A stretch of 38,247 nucleotides of DNA from Hyphomonadaceae bacterium (GTDB lineage: Bacteria > Pseudomonadota > Alphaproteobacteria > Caulobacterales > Maricaulaceae), in NCBI GenBank assembly GCA_013001295.1, contig JABDMW010000003.1, positions 1 to 38,247 on the forward strand, read 5' to 3'. A program made the translations under genes and the position numbers. Under the pieces are notes generated by a model. The model searched no databases and was not told the origin of the DNA. It worked only from the letters and a program-made list of their open reading frames with translations. Shown one piece after another: positions 16,959 to 27,253 of the stretch (positions within the stretch are counted from its first letter, which is position 1; the number at the start of each line of letters is the position of its first letter).

Positions 16959-18887
16959 TTAGTTGTTGATACCGAGGACACGCTCGATGTTTTCGTTGAG
17001 CGAACGGGGTGGGTGTTCGTCCATCAATGCCGCGCGGTATGCTTGTTGAATGTCTTCATTGAGGAGTTTCTCAGCCTGCTGTTTGAAAGTGTCGGCAATA
17101 CTGCCAACAAGCACATCCTCATTGGGCACAATGGTGATCACTTTTCCAACGATACGGTCCAAGCCGTTCGCGGCCAGCCCGTAAAAGCTTTGTCCGGGGC
17201 GGGCATCAAAAATCTGGACGGTCAAGGCACCACTCACGCCTTCAACGCGTGAGGCACGGATCAGGATGTTTTCACGAATTGATGCACCTGTCGGAAAGTC
17301 TGCAAGAATTACATCTAATTCCTCACCTTCATTAACCCGGGCAAGCACATCTTGTGAGAGCTTGGCCAACGCTTCGTCAGCTTTTTCCAAGTGCCAGTTT
17401 TGCAAGGCTTGTTCTTTAACAGCCTCGAACGACTTCGGTGCCGTCTCCAAGATGTCGTTTACGCGAACTGCCGCGATCCCTTTTTTCGTTGTTTCAAAAA
17501 CGTCGCCTTCAAAACCAACATCGCTCGTAAAAATTTCGGTCAGGATCTTGTCGTCCAAAGCAACACCTTCGAAATCACCCAACCCTTCGAGGCGCTCATC
17601 TTCCTGATTAAGCCCAGCGCGCGATACATAGTCGTAACTGGCAATGGAAACGCCATTGGCCAATGCGACTTCGTCAAGCGTTAATCCTTCATCGAGACCT
17701 TGCTGGATTTTATCCTGCGCTTCGTAGATGAACTTTTCGGCGTTATTTTGTTTTATTTCGGCAATTAGGGTTTCTTTTTCGCCATCGACCGTTGGCACGA
17801 TAGCAGGTGTGATTTTTGTTGCCTGCACAGAATACCAAGAACTCCCGATGCTGCCTTTGACTGATTTGGCTTCATTTTCGGCCAATTCAAACCCGGCTTC
17901 GCCGACAATTGGATCGGTCGTGGCTTCGGGTAATATGTCTTCGAAAACGATTGGCGCTTCGACACCGAAATCGGATTGAATTTTTTCCATTGTTTCTCCA
18001 GCGTTTAGTGCTGCGGTAATTTTGTTGGCCGTATCTTCATTACTCGCGATAAATTGAAGCAATGACCGTGTTTCTGACGTGCCGAACTGGCCAACCCGAA
18101 TTTTATAATCGAACAGTTTCTGAATTTCTTCGTCGGTGGCCTCCATATCGGGTAAGGCTTGCGCCAATTCCATACGCAGCAATGTAAACCGGCGATATTC
18201 AGGCGCAGTATATCGCGCGATATTGTTCTCAATATATTGTTTTAGTTCGTCGTCGCTCGGATCCGGCGGCGGAACAATGGCATTGCGGTCGAAGGTAATC
18301 ATTTTTACCTTCCGCTGTTCCGTCATGTATTTGTATTGTTGCTTGCCATAGTCAGGTGGCGCGACAATGCCGGTTGTAATGCTCGACAGGGTTTGATCCA
18401 ACCTCAGCTCATTATAAACATCTTCTTCGAATTTTTTGACCGTGACACCGTTATTTTGTCGTGAGAGAAGTTCGGCGGCTTTTTGTTTATCGTATTTGCC
18501 AGTCAGTTCATTATTGAAAGTCTCGAGGCTTTCAACAAATGCCAAGGCATCGCGACTATTGACATCGACACCCAAATCATCGGCGTCCAGGTTCAACAAT
18601 GTCCGAGTGATCATCTGTGTAATCACTTCGCGGTGGAGCCCCTCATTGTAAGCCTCTTTTGTTGTGATGCGTTTCTCGCGTGTTCGATTCTCCTCGCGCA
18701 GGCGATTGCGAAACGAACGGTCAAATTCTGTGAGTTTAACTTTTTCTTTTCCGACCATTGCCGCTGCGTCACTGGAATTCGGTGTGAACGCATCGGAGAC
18801 CCCCCAAATTGCCAATGAAATCAGCAATAAAAAGATCAAAATGCCCATCACAACATTTTTAATTGAGCCAGCAATACTACGTGCCAT
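16959..18887 (-). CDS. ppiD: PpiD-like membrane-anchored peptidyl-prolyl isomerase/chaperone
   Basis: PpiD-type proteins are periplasmic chaperones anchored in the inner membrane near the Sec translocon. The 642-residue protein has a short cytoplasmic basic N-terminus and one transmembrane segment (about residues 12-30). A SurA_N-like region (AMVGKEKVKLTEFDRSFRNR, then HREVITQMITRTLLN) is followed by a diverged parvulin region with weak sequence conservation, and a long helical C-terminus (AVKEQALQNWHLEKADEAL). Catalytic parvulin residues are not recognisable, so isomerase activity is doubtful. AAGGGAA precedes ATG 18887. It leads the operon that continues into trpE, an arrangement common in alphaproteobacteria. 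Confidence 0.88.
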   Translation of the reverse strand: MARSIAGSIKNVVMGILIFLLLISLAIWGVSDAFTPNSSDAAAMVGKEKVKLTEFDRSFRNRLREENRTREKRITTKEAYNEGLHREVITQMITRTLLNLDADDLGVDVNSRDALAFVESLETFNNELTGKYDKQKAAELLSRQNNGVTVKKFEEDVYNELRLDQTLSSITTGIVAPPDYGKQQYKYMTEQRKVKMITFDRNAIVPPPDPSDDELKQYIENNIARYTAPEYRRFTLLRMELAQALPDMEATDEEIQKLFDYKIRVGQFGTSETRSLLQFIASNEDTANKITAALNAGETMEKIQSDFGVEAPIVFEDILPEATTDPIVGEAGFELAENEAKSVKGSIGSSWYSVQATKITPAIVPTVDGEKETLIAEIKQNNAEKFIYEAQDKIQQGLDEGLTLDEVALANGVSIASYDYVSRAGLNQEDERLEGLGDFEGVALDDKILTEIFTSDVGFEGDVFETTKKGIAAVRVNDILETAPKSFEAVKEQALQNWHLEKADEALAKLSQDVLARVNEGEELDVILADFPTGASIRENILIRASRVEGVSGALTVQIFDARPGQSFYGLAANGLDRIVGKVITIVPNEDVLVGSIADTFKQQAEKLLNEDIQQAYRAALMDEHPPRSLNENIERVLGINN

Positions 18888-18941
18888 TGGGTTCCCTTTT
18901 CACAGATCGGAATTTTTCACTTGAACTTTAGCGCGGGACAA

Positions 18942-18955
18942 TAGCTATATAGCTA
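18942..18955. promoter_or_regulatory. 14-bp perfect palindrome in the ppiD/tpiA divergent promoter region
   Basis: TAGCTATATAGCTA reads the same on both strands. It overlaps a possible tpiA -10 (TTGAAC at 18921-18926, then CTATAT at 18945-18950, spacing 18). It also falls between a possible ppiD -35/-10 pair on the minus strand (TTGCGA 18966-18961, TATTGT 18943-18938, spacing 17). It may be an operator, or simply two overlapping AT-rich promoter boxes. Confidence 0.4.
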
Positions 18956-19016
18956 AACCCTCGCAAGACAGGTTTGTTGTTAATTACATCAAATATCAAG
19001 GAAAATCGAAATTCAA

Positions 19017-19760
19017 ATGAAGACATTAATCGCCGCGAACTGGAAAATGCATGGAGACCTGAGTTGGGCCGATAAGCCTGCAGAATTCAGAGGAATTTAT
19101 CCCAAAGACAAAAGCGGCGTTGAGTGCCTCATATGCCCGCCGTCATTTCTATTACCGGCGCTCGTCAAACAAGGTGAGGAAAACGAAATCTTGGTCGGAG
19201 CGCAAAACTGTCATGCCGAAACATCGGGTGCTTTTACAGGAGAGATAAGCGCGCCCATGATTGCGGGACTAGGGGCGACACATGTCATCGTCGGTCACTC
19301 TGAACGTCGTTCTTTGTTTGGCGAGACAGATGACGATGTTTCAGCAAAAGCAGAGGCGGCACTCAACGCCAATATTATTCCCATCATTTGCATCGGAGAA
19401 AGTGAAGCTGAACGTCGGGCGGAAAAAGAGCTGGACGTGGCGACCATGCAGCTTGCGAATTCGATACCCGACTGCGCCAAAGGCGCCAACTTTGTTGTCG
19501 CTTATGAGCCCGTCTGGGCAATAGGTACAGGATTAACGCCGACGCTGGCTGATATTAGGGTCATGCATAATCATATTCGCGGTTTGTTAACGGACCGATT
19601 TGGCCAAAAACATGGTGCAAATATTCAAATTTTATATGGTGGATCTGTAAAGCCAGGAAATGCAGAAGAAATATTGGCGATCGATAATGTCAACGGAGCC
19701 CTGATTGGTGGGGCAAGCCTCGATATGGAAAGCTTCGCAGCCATTGCAATGGCTGCATAA
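19017..19760 (+). CDS. tpiA: Triosephosphate isomerase
   Basis: TpiA interconverts dihydroxyacetone phosphate and glyceraldehyde-3-phosphate. The 247-residue TIM barrel has all catalytic residues: Lys10 in AANWKMH, His94 in VIVGHSERR, and Glu164 in AYEPVWAIGTG. The phosphate-binding ILYGGSVKPGNA and IGGASLDMESFA are also present. It starts at ATG 19017, about 130 bases from divergent ppiD. A terminator-like hairpin follows directly, so it may be a single-gene transcript. This supports glycolysis or gluconeogenesis together with eno in the window. Confidence 0.98.
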   Translation: MKTLIAANWKMHGDLSWADKPAEFRGIYPKDKSGVECLICPPSFLLPALVKQGEENEILVGAQNCHAETSGAFTGEISAPMIAGLGATHVIVGHSERRSLFGETDDDVSAKAEAALNANIIPIICIGESEAERRAEKELDVATMQLANSIPDCAKGANFVVAYEPVWAIGTGLTPTLADIRVMHNHIRGLLTDRFGQKHGANIQILYGGSVKPGNAEEILAIDNVNGALIGGASLDMESFAAIAMAA

Positions 19761-19761
19761 A

Positions 19762-19816
19762 AAAAACACCAGTTCCGAAAGGTGGGTTGGGGATCCAAGT
19801 CAGCTCTGGTGTTTTT
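19762..19816 (+). terminator. Terminator-like element with a branched loop after tpiA
   Basis: AAAAACACCAG (19762-19772) pairs perfectly with CTGGTGTTTTT (19806-19816), an 11-bp stem ending in five Ts, starting right after the tpiA stop. The 33-base loop is unusually long. It contains CC-GAAA-GG (GNRA-type tetraloop) and TTGG-GGAT-CCAA, so it can fold as a three-way junction. CACC can also pair with GGTG at 19781-19784, giving an alternative fold. The simplest reading is an intrinsic terminator; a small structured RNA is an open alternative. Confidence 0.6.
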
Positions 19817-20045
19817 ATTCGCCCCGTCGCTATCTCTAACAATGGACGTAGGAACGACTATAGTAAAAAATGCTAATTTTGTCAATTAGTTGCCTATACA
19901 GGTCATATTTTTTGACTTGAAGCTAAATAAACTACGGCAATTTTCCACAAAAGCTTGCAAAAGAGACTGGCAATTCACAAATGGCTGATGTAAACCGCGC
20001 GGATTGAATGACTCACATGTCATTCTCACTAGATTGGAAGCCAAA
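19817..20045 (+). other. Intergenic leader of secG (about 230 bp, no gene seen)
   Basis: This is the longest gene-free stretch in the window (19761-20045 in all). It is AT-rich, has no convincing ORF and no tRNA-like cloverleaf that I can see. It presumably holds the secG-pyrG promoter, but I could not single out a strong -35/-10 pair. Confidence 0.5.
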
Positions 20046-20471
20046 ATGTCAAACGTATTGCTTATTATTTTGCTGATCATCAGCATTATTTTGATCGGAC
20101 TGATCCTGATTCAACGTTCTGAGGGTGGAGCGCTTGGTATCGGCGGCGGCGGCGGTGGCGGCGGCGGGCTCATGTCCGGACGCGGTACCGCAGATTTGGT
20201 CACCAAGATGACAGCATTCTTTGGCACGGTTTTTATGGTCGTCTGTCTACTGATTTCGATCTCATTTAACTTCGAAAATACAGATAAATCCCTGCTGGAT
20301 ACAACGGGCGCTGAACTGGAAGCAGTCACAGATCAAAAAACTGAAATTGACCCCTTGAACACTACTCCCGACTCTGCCAAAGATGATACCCCGTTAGCTG
20401 ATGATAATTCAGCCGTTCAAACGGAAGAAAAATCAGACGCAGATACCGAGGAACAACCGCAGGACGAATAG
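20046..20471 (+). CDS. secG: SecG, protein translocase subunit
   Basis: SecG is the small auxiliary subunit of the SecYEG inner-membrane channel. The 141-residue protein has two transmembrane helices (about residues 3-22 and 56-76). Between them is the conserved cytoplasmic loop with [15 protein letters not shown] and the [16 protein letters not shown] segment. An acidic tail of about 60 residues rich in Asp, Glu and Thr follows, as is usual for alphaproteobacterial SecG. Nine glycine codons in a row lie in the loop. ATG 20046 is preceded by GGAAG at suitable distance; an upstream in-frame TTG at 20004 is rejected. pyrG follows after 41 bases. Confidence 0.93.
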   Translation: MSNVLLIILLIISIILIGLILIQRSEGGALGIGGGGGGGGGLMSGRGTADLVTKMTAFFGTVFMVVCLLISISFNFENTDKSLLDTTGAELEAVTDQKTEIDPLNTTPDSAKDDTPLADDNSAVQTEEKSDADTEEQPQDE

Positions 20472-20512
20472 TCTCCGACCGGTTTCCTCACGTTTTTAGC
20501 GGGTTGCCGGGA

Positions 20513-22144
20513 ATGCCAAGATACATATTTATAACGGGCGGCGTTGTGTCATCCCTCGGCAAAGGCCTTGCATCCGCGTCATTGGGTGCTTTGTTACAGT
20601 CGCGCGGCTATAAGGTCCGATTGCGGAAGCTGGATCCCTATTTAAATGTCGATCCCGGGACAATGTCACCATATCAGCATGGTGAGGTTTACGTAACGGA
20701 TGATGGCGCCGAAACGGATCTTGACCTCGGTCATTATGAGCGCTTCACGGGCGTATCCGCCCATCAAAGCGACAATATCACGACCGGTCGTATTTATTCC
20801 AATATTATCGAAAAAGAGCGGCGCGGTGACTATCTCGGTGCCACAGTTCAGGTCATTCCTCATGTCACCGACGAGTTAAAAGAGTTCGTTGTGTCGGATG
20901 CCGGCGATGTGGATTTTGTGCTGTGTGAAGTCGGCGGTACCGTCGGCGATATCGAAGGGTTGCCGTTTTTCGAAGCGCTACGCCAACTCGGGCAAGAACT
21001 AGGACGCGAGCAAGTCCTGTTTATTCATGTAACGCTTTTGCCGTATATCGCGGCTGCTGGCGAAGTAAAAACCAAGCCAACCCAACACAGCGTTAAGGAA
21101 CTGCGTTCTATTGGTATCCAACCAGATATTCTTTTATGTCGTGCTGACCGTCCCATTTCAGAATCCGATCAAAATAAAATCGCGCGTTTTTGTAACGTTA
21201 AACAAAGTGCAGTGATTCAAGCATTGGATGCGCGTTCAATTTACGATGTTCCATTGGCGTATCACAATGAGGGCCTGGATCGCGAAGTGCTGCGGCATTT
21301 CCGCGTTGAGCCAATGCCTGAACCCGATCTATCGCGCTGGGAGGCCGTATCTCAAACGCTCCATAACCCTGATGGTGAAGTTAATATCGCAGTTATCGGC
21401 AAATATACTGTCCTCCCGGACGCCTATAAGTCGATTACGGAGGCATTGGTGCATGGCGGGATTGCCAACCAGATCAAAGTCAAAATTAGGTGGATGGAAA
21501 GCGAAGAGTTTTCCAATGAGGAGGATGCCAGTCAGGCGCTGAAAGGTGTCGATGGAATCCTTGTTCCCGGTGGTTTTGGCGAGCGTGGATCGGAAGGAAA
21601 AATCAGAGCGGCCAAATATGCGCGTGAAAACAATGTACCATATTTTGGAATTTGTTTTGGCATGCAAATGGCGGTCGTCGAGGCTGCCCGTAATCTCGCC
21701 GGCATCAAAGATGCGAGTTCCACGGAGTTTGGACCAACAAAAGAACCTGTCGTCGGCTTGATGACGGAGTGGGTCAAAGGAAACGAAAAACAAACCCGCG
21801 ACGAAGATACAGACCTCGGCGGGACCATGCGTCTGGGCGCATATCCTGCCGTCTTGAGCGAGGGCAGTCTCGTGGCTGAAATGTACGGAACGAACAATAT
21901 CAGAGAACGTCACCGTCATCGATATGAAGTCAATATAGATTATAAAGACAGGATTGAAGCGGTTGGATTAAAGTTTTCAGGGATGTCGCCTGACGGTATT
22001 CTTCCTGAAATCGTAGAAATTCCAGATCATCCTTGGTTTGTTGGTGTCCAATATCATCCGGAATTAAAATCCAGACCTTTTGAACCGCATCCATTGTTCG
22101 CCGGTTTTGTTGCAGCGGCGCTGAAGCAAAGCCGGATGGTCTAG
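20513..22144 (+). CDS. pyrG: CTP synthase
   Basis: PyrG converts UTP to CTP with ATP and glutamine, the last step of de novo pyrimidine nucleotide synthesis. The 543-residue protein has the N-terminal amidoligase domain ([20 protein letters not shown]-loop, [35 protein letters not shown]). The glutaminase domain has its nucleophile Cys in [11 protein letters not shown] and the His-Glu pair in [12 protein letters not shown] chose ATG 20513 because the family starts right before the YIFITGG strand; TTG 20504 would add three residues. secG lies upstream. kdsA, which often follows in relatives, is not here. Confidence 0.97.
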   Translation: MPRYIFITGGVVSSLGKGLASASLGALLQSRGYKVRLRKLDPYLNVDPGTMSPYQHGEVYVTDDGAETDLDLGHYERFTGVSAHQSDNITTGRIYSNIIEKERRGDYLGATVQVIPHVTDELKEFVVSDAGDVDFVLCEVGGTVGDIEGLPFFEALRQLGQELGREQVLFIHVTLLPYIAAAGEVKTKPTQHSVKELRSIGIQPDILLCRADRPISESDQNKIARFCNVKQSAVIQALDARSIYDVPLAYHNEGLDREVLRHFRVEPMPEPDLSRWEAVSQTLHNPDGEVNIAVIGKYTVLPDAYKSITEALVHGGIANQIKVKIRWMESEEFSNEEDASQALKGVDGILVPGGFGERGSEGKIRAAKYARENNVPYFGICFGMQMAVVEAARNLAGIKDASSTEFGPTKEPVVGLMTEWVKGNEKQTRDEDTDLGGTMRLGAYPAVLSEGSLVAEMYGTNNIRERHRHRYEVNIDYKDRIEAVGLKFSGMSPDGILPEIVEIPDHPWFVGVQYHPELKSRPFEPHPLFAGFVAAALKQSRMV

Positions 22145-22239
22145 CAAAGGTTTGCAACCTGTCCACATTGTCATAATAAAAAAATTGTCCAAAAGAGCGA
22201 AAAGATTAGCTTAGAGGCGATAAAGGTTAGGATCCCGTC

Positions 22240-25080
22240 ATGAATGCTTTGAAAACTTCCTTTTTGTTGGCCGTCGCGACAGTCGTTTTGACATCGTGCG
22301 CGCCAAAAACTGAAGCGCCTACGAAAACTGAACAGGCCGCGGAGATGGCTGAAATCCAGTTTGAAAAGTATACGCTGGACAATGGTTTGGACGTTGTATT
22401 GCATGTCGATAAATCTGATCCGGTCGTCGCCATCGATTTAGCTGCACATGTGGGCTCAGGACGAGAAATCGCCGGCCGAACCGGATTTGCGCATTTATTC
22501 GAACATTTGCTGTTTTTGGATTCAGAAAACCTTGGCTATGGCGGGCTGGATGAAATGAATACGCGCATTGGGGGTGAAGGTACCAATGGGTTCACAACCA
22601 ATGATATGACACAGTATTTCCAAGCTGTACCTGCGGATGCTTTAGAAAAAGTCATCTGGGCGGAAGCCGACAAGCTCGGATATTTTATCAACACAGTAAC
22701 GCAAGACGTTGTTGATAATGAAAAACAGGTTGTCAAAAACGAGAAGCGTCAACGCGTGGATAATCAACCTTATGGCCACAATCTATACATAGTCAGCAAA
22801 GCCCTGTATCCGGAAGATCATCCTTATAATTGGCAGGTCATTGGATCACTTTCCGATTTGGACGCTGCGACCTTACAAGATGTGAAAAACTTCTACAAAC
22901 GCTGGTATGTGCCCAATAATGTCACAGTGACGCTGACCGGCGATTTCGATATCCCTGAAGCCAAGAAACTTGTAGAAAAATACTTTGGCGAAATCCCGAG
23001 AGGTGAAGATGTTGAGCGGATGAAGCCAAGACCCGGCGTTCTCACGGAAAGTATATCCTTATTCCATGAGGACAACTTTGCCACCGTTCCGCAACTCACA
23101 ATGGTCTGGCCAACAGTTGCTGAATATCATCCGGACTCCCACGCGCTCGAAATATTGCTGGAATATCTGATTGAAGGGAAACGCGCGCCGCTTAATGAAG
23201 TTCTCATCGATGAAGAAAAGCTGACGTCTGATGTTTCCGGATTCAATTATACCAAAGAGATTTCCGGCGAATTATATTTGTTTATCAGCTCAAATTCTGG
23301 GGAAGATCTCGATGGCCTGGTTCCGGCAATTAACAGAGGGTTTGCGCGCTTTGAGGAGAACGGCATTTCTGCAGCAGATCTCGACCGCATCAAGGCCGGT
23401 CTTGAAGTTACATTTTATAACAATATTCAAAGCGCGCTCGGCAAGGCGATCCAGCTTGGTGAATGCAATCTCTTTACCGATGACCCGGCATGTTTCCAAA
23501 AAGATATTGCACGCATTAAGGCGGTTTCGGCGGATGACGTGATGCGGGTCTATAATACCTATATCAAAGACAAGCCAAGTATTTCAACCAGTATCGTGCC
23601 GAAGGGCGAGTTGGAACTTGCATTGGAAGGATCGACCAAGGCTGAAGTCGTTGAAGAAAAAGTCGTTCAGGGGGCCGAGGCCGAAGTTGATTTTGATCCA
23701 ACGGCACGAACTTTTGAGCCGACACCATCGAGCTTTGACCGCACCGTTGAACCGGACTTTGGCGCACCTTACACACTACCGTTCCCGGACGTCTGGCGCA
23801 CCGAAATGGCCAACGGGATACGCGTCTTTGGAATTGAAAGTAGTGAGACACCACTCGTTTCCTTTTCGCTGGCGATTGATGCCGGCCGCGACCGTGGCGA
23901 CGCAGCCAAACCCGCCGTCCCTGATTTAACTGCAGATATTCTTTCGAAAGGGACCGCAAACAAGACCACGGCTGAGTTAGAAGATGCGATAAAATCGTTG
24001 GGATCAACGATAACGATCAGTGCTGGCCAAAATGGAACATTTGTTTCGGGGAGTACACTCGCACGCAATTTTGATGCGACCATTGCATTGGTCGAAGAAA
24101 TGCTTCTCGAACCCCGTTGGGATTCCGAAGAGTTTGAATTGCTCAAACGCAAGCAAATCAATGAGATAGATCAAAATGCGGGCAATCCGAATACGATCGC
24201 CACACGCGAAGCCGCCAAAATCAGGTATCCGGAAGGCCATATTTTCCGCTATCCCAACTATGGGCCGAAAGACCGGTTGGAAAATGTTTCACTGGACGAT
24301 TTAAAAGCCTTTTATGCTGCCAATTATGGTCCGACCAATGCGAGGCTCCGGATTGTCGGTGCCGTCGATCAACCCACTGTGAAAAACGCATTTTCCGGAT
24401 TGTCGGAGAATTGGAAAAAATCAGATAAGTCCAGTGTTTCGCTGGGTGCGGCCAATCCCGTCGATTCGTCGAAGCTATACTTCTATGACGTGCCCGGAGC
24501 CAAACAATCTGTATTGCGCATTGAGCGACCCGCCATTTCCGCGCTACATCCCGACTATCCGTTAGCGACCGCGATGAATTTTATGCTGGGTGGGATTTAT
24601 ACATCTGAACTCAATACTGAGCTTCGGGTCAATAAAGGCTATACTTATGGTATAAGGTCCGGCTTTAACGCGACAAAAGATCGTGGCAGATTCGGCGTGC
24701 GTTCAAGTGTGCGCACCAATGTGACCAAAGAATCTCTAGAGCTGATCCGCGATATCCTCGCAAATTACGGACCCGATTTTACTGACGAAGACCTTGAGAT
24801 CATGAAAGGGGCACTGTTGCGCGGCCAAGCGCTTGAGACTGAAACGATGCGATCTAAATTATCGATGCTCAGCGAGATCAGCACATATGGCTATCCAGAT
24901 GATTTTAAAGCACAAAATGCCAAAAAAATAAAAGACATGACCTTAGCTGAGTTTAAAGCACTGGCGGCAAAGTATTTAACGCCGGACGCGATGAATTACC
25001 TCGTTGTAGGCGATGCAGCTACCCAGGCTGGACGTCTTAAGGATCTGGGGTTCGGCGAGCCGGAGATTTTAAACCCGTAG
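22240..25080 (+). CDS. M16-family zinc peptidase lipoprotein (pitrilysin-like, double domain)
   Basis: The 946-residue protein is predicted to be exported as a lipoprotein: the N-terminal hydrophobic stretch ends in the lipobox LTSC with lipidated Cys20. The first peptidase half has the inverted zinc motif HLFEH (residues 85-89) and the downstream Glu region VVDNEKQVVKNEKRQR, so it should be active. A linker rich in Thr, Glu and Pro leads to a second half (from about residue 505) that lacks HxxEH, as expected for the non-catalytic clamp half. Substrates are unknown; M16 enzymes degrade peptides. ATG 22240 was chosen because it opens the signal peptide. The pyrG stop is 95 bases upstream and arfB follows closely. 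Confidence 0.9.
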   Translation: MNALKTSFLLAVATVVLTSCAPKTEAPTKTEQAAEMAEIQFEKYTLDNGLDVVLHVDKSDPVVAIDLAAHVGSGREIAGRTGFAHLFEHLLFLDSENLGYGGLDEMNTRIGGEGTNGFTTNDMTQYFQAVPADALEKVIWAEADKLGYFINTVTQDVVDNEKQVVKNEKRQRVDNQPYGHNLYIVSKALYPEDHPYNWQVIGSLSDLDAATLQDVKNFYKRWYVPNNVTVTLTGDFDIPEAKKLVEKYFGEIPRGEDVERMKPRPGVLTESISLFHEDNFATVPQLTMVWPTVAEYHPDSHALEILLEYLIEGKRAPLNEVLIDEEKLTSDVSGFNYTKEISGELYLFISSNSGEDLDGLVPAINRGFARFEENGISAADLDRIKAGLEVTFYNNIQSALGKAIQLGECNLFTDDPACFQKDIARIKAVSADDVMRVYNTYIKDKPSISTSIVPKGELELALEGSTKAEVVEEKVVQGAEAEVDFDPTARTFEPTPSSFDRTVEPDFGAPYTLPFPDVWRTEMANGIRVFGIESSETPLVSFSLAIDAGRDRGDAAKPAVPDLTADILSKGTANKTTAELEDAIKSLGSTITISAGQNGTFVSGSTLARNFDATIALVEEMLLEPRWDSEEFELLKRKQINEIDQNAGNPNTIATREAAKIRYPEGHIFRYPNYGPKDRLENVSLDDLKAFYAANYGPTNARLRIVGAVDQPTVKNAFSGLSENWKKSDKSSVSLGAANPVDSSKLYFYDVPGAKQSVLRIERPAISALHPDYPLATAMNFMLGGIYTSELNTELRVNKGYTYGIRSGFNATKDRGRFGVRSSVRTNVTKESLELIRDILANYGPDFTDEDLEIMKGALLRGQALETETMRSKLSMLSEISTYGYPDDFKAQNAKKIKDMTLAEFKALAAKYLTPDAMNYLVVGDAATQAGRLKDLGFGEPEILNP

Positions 25081-25112
25081 ATGTTTGATGCATTTTGCCC
25101 TATGAGGGCGGA

Positions 25113-25532
25113 ATGCTATTCATCAACGAGCAGATATCCATTCCTATGGAGGAAATCGAACTGAGCGCAATCCGTGCTCAGGGACCTGGCGGTCAAAACG
25201 TCAACAAAGTCGCGAGCGCCATCCATTTGCGATTCGATGTTCGGCGCTCCTCTTTGCCTGAATTTGCTAAATCCCGTGTATTTGCCAAACGGGATCGACG
25301 GATGACCAAGGACGGGATCATTATTATCAAGGCTCAACGGTCCCGTAATCAGGTCCGTAATAAGGAAGATGCACTCGAGAGACTCCGCCAGATTATCCTT
25401 GATGCGCTCTTGGTAAAGAAGGCCAGACGACCGACAAAACCAAGCAGAGGGGCAGTAAAACGGCGGTTGGAGGCAAAAACCAGGCGCAGTGCGATCAAAT
25501 CAACGCGACGAAAGGTGTCGAGAGACGATTGA
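25113..25532 (+). CDS. arfB: ArfB-type peptidyl-tRNA hydrolase (ribosome rescue, YaeJ family)
   Basis: ArfB releases nascent chains from ribosomes stalled on mRNA lacking a stop codon. The 139-residue protein has the catalytic GGQ (residues 26-28) in IRAQGPGGQNVNKVASAIHLRFD. Its C-terminus is strongly basic (ARRPTKPSRGAVKRRLEAKTRR), the tail that enters the empty mRNA channel. It lacks the codon-recognition domains of RF1/RF2. I chose ATG 25113 because GAGGG lies about 5 bases upstream; TTG 25095 would add six residues. It sits between the M16 gene and rpmF. Confidence 0.92.
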   Translation: MLFINEQISIPMEEIELSAIRAQGPGGQNVNKVASAIHLRFDVRRSSLPEFAKSRVFAKRDRRMTKDGIIIIKAQRSRNQVRNKEDALERLRQIILDALLVKKARRPTKPSRGAVKRRLEAKTRRSAIKSTRRKVSRDD

Positions 25533-25646
25533 TTGTCTGTGAAAAGAACTGGTCCACAACACATTCAGGGCTTGTCCCGTCGATTTTTATAGGCTATGAC
25601 CCCACGCAAATCAGGCGGTGTATGGCTTATTGGGTCGTGCCGCCCT

Positions 25647-25652
25647 TATAAT
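25647..25652 (+). promoter_or_regulatory. Possible -10 box (TATAAT) for rpmF
   Basis: A consensus TATAAT lies 20 bases before the rpmF ATG, but its -35 region is poor. Another candidate is TTGTCC (25572-25577) with TATGAC (25595-25600), spacing 17. A promoter in this gap fits a separately expressed ribosomal protein gene. Confidence 0.35.
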
Positions 25653-25671
25653 TTTTAATATGGAGGCTTTG

Positions 25672-25854
25672 ATGGCTGTCCCAAAGAGTAAAATTTCGAA
25701 TTCACGCCGTGGCATGCGCCGCGCCCACGATGCTTTGACTGCAACCAATTACGTTGAAGACAAAGACTCAGGTGAACTGCGCCGCCAACATCATATTGAC
25801 CTGAAAACAGGCATGTATCGCGGTCGTCAAATCCTTACCCCAAAAGAAGACTAG
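25672..25854 (+). CDS. rpmF: Ribosomal protein bL32
   Basis: The 60-residue protein matches bL32 of alphaproteobacteria along its length: [20 protein letters not shown], then [15 protein letters not shown] and GMYRGRQIL. It lacks the zinc-binding cysteines of some bL32 forms, as is normal in this class. The ATG at 25672 follows GGAGG by 6 bases; the reading frame stays open upstream, but that extension has no family similarity. It is separated from arfB by about 140 bases and from eno by 45. Confidence 0.97.
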   Translation: MAVPKSKISNSRRGMRRAHDALTATNYVEDKDSGELRRQHHIDLKTGMYRGRQILTPKED

Positions 25855-25890
25855 TTTAAACCACAAATTAGAATTTCATTTCTTTAATAG

Positions 25891-27183
<1,293 letters not shown>

Positions 27184-27253
27184 AACCAAACATTTAACAT
27201 AAAAGCGAACGAGTATTAAGGACCCGCTAACCATGTCGGACTAGGGTGTCGTC

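Noticed and set aside
19781-19794. Possible G-quadruplex in the loop after tpiA
   Set aside because: The G-runs have uneven lengths and no proper loops between the last two, so only a weak two-layer form could exist.
21329-21919. Long open frame (196 codons) antisense to pyrG
   Set aside because: It is a shadow of pyrG: arginine- and phenylalanine-rich, without family similarity or ribosome-binding site.
22145-22239. Short dyad AGGTT-TGC-AACCT after pyrG as a terminator
   Set aside because: Five-base stem without a T-run; too weak to call.
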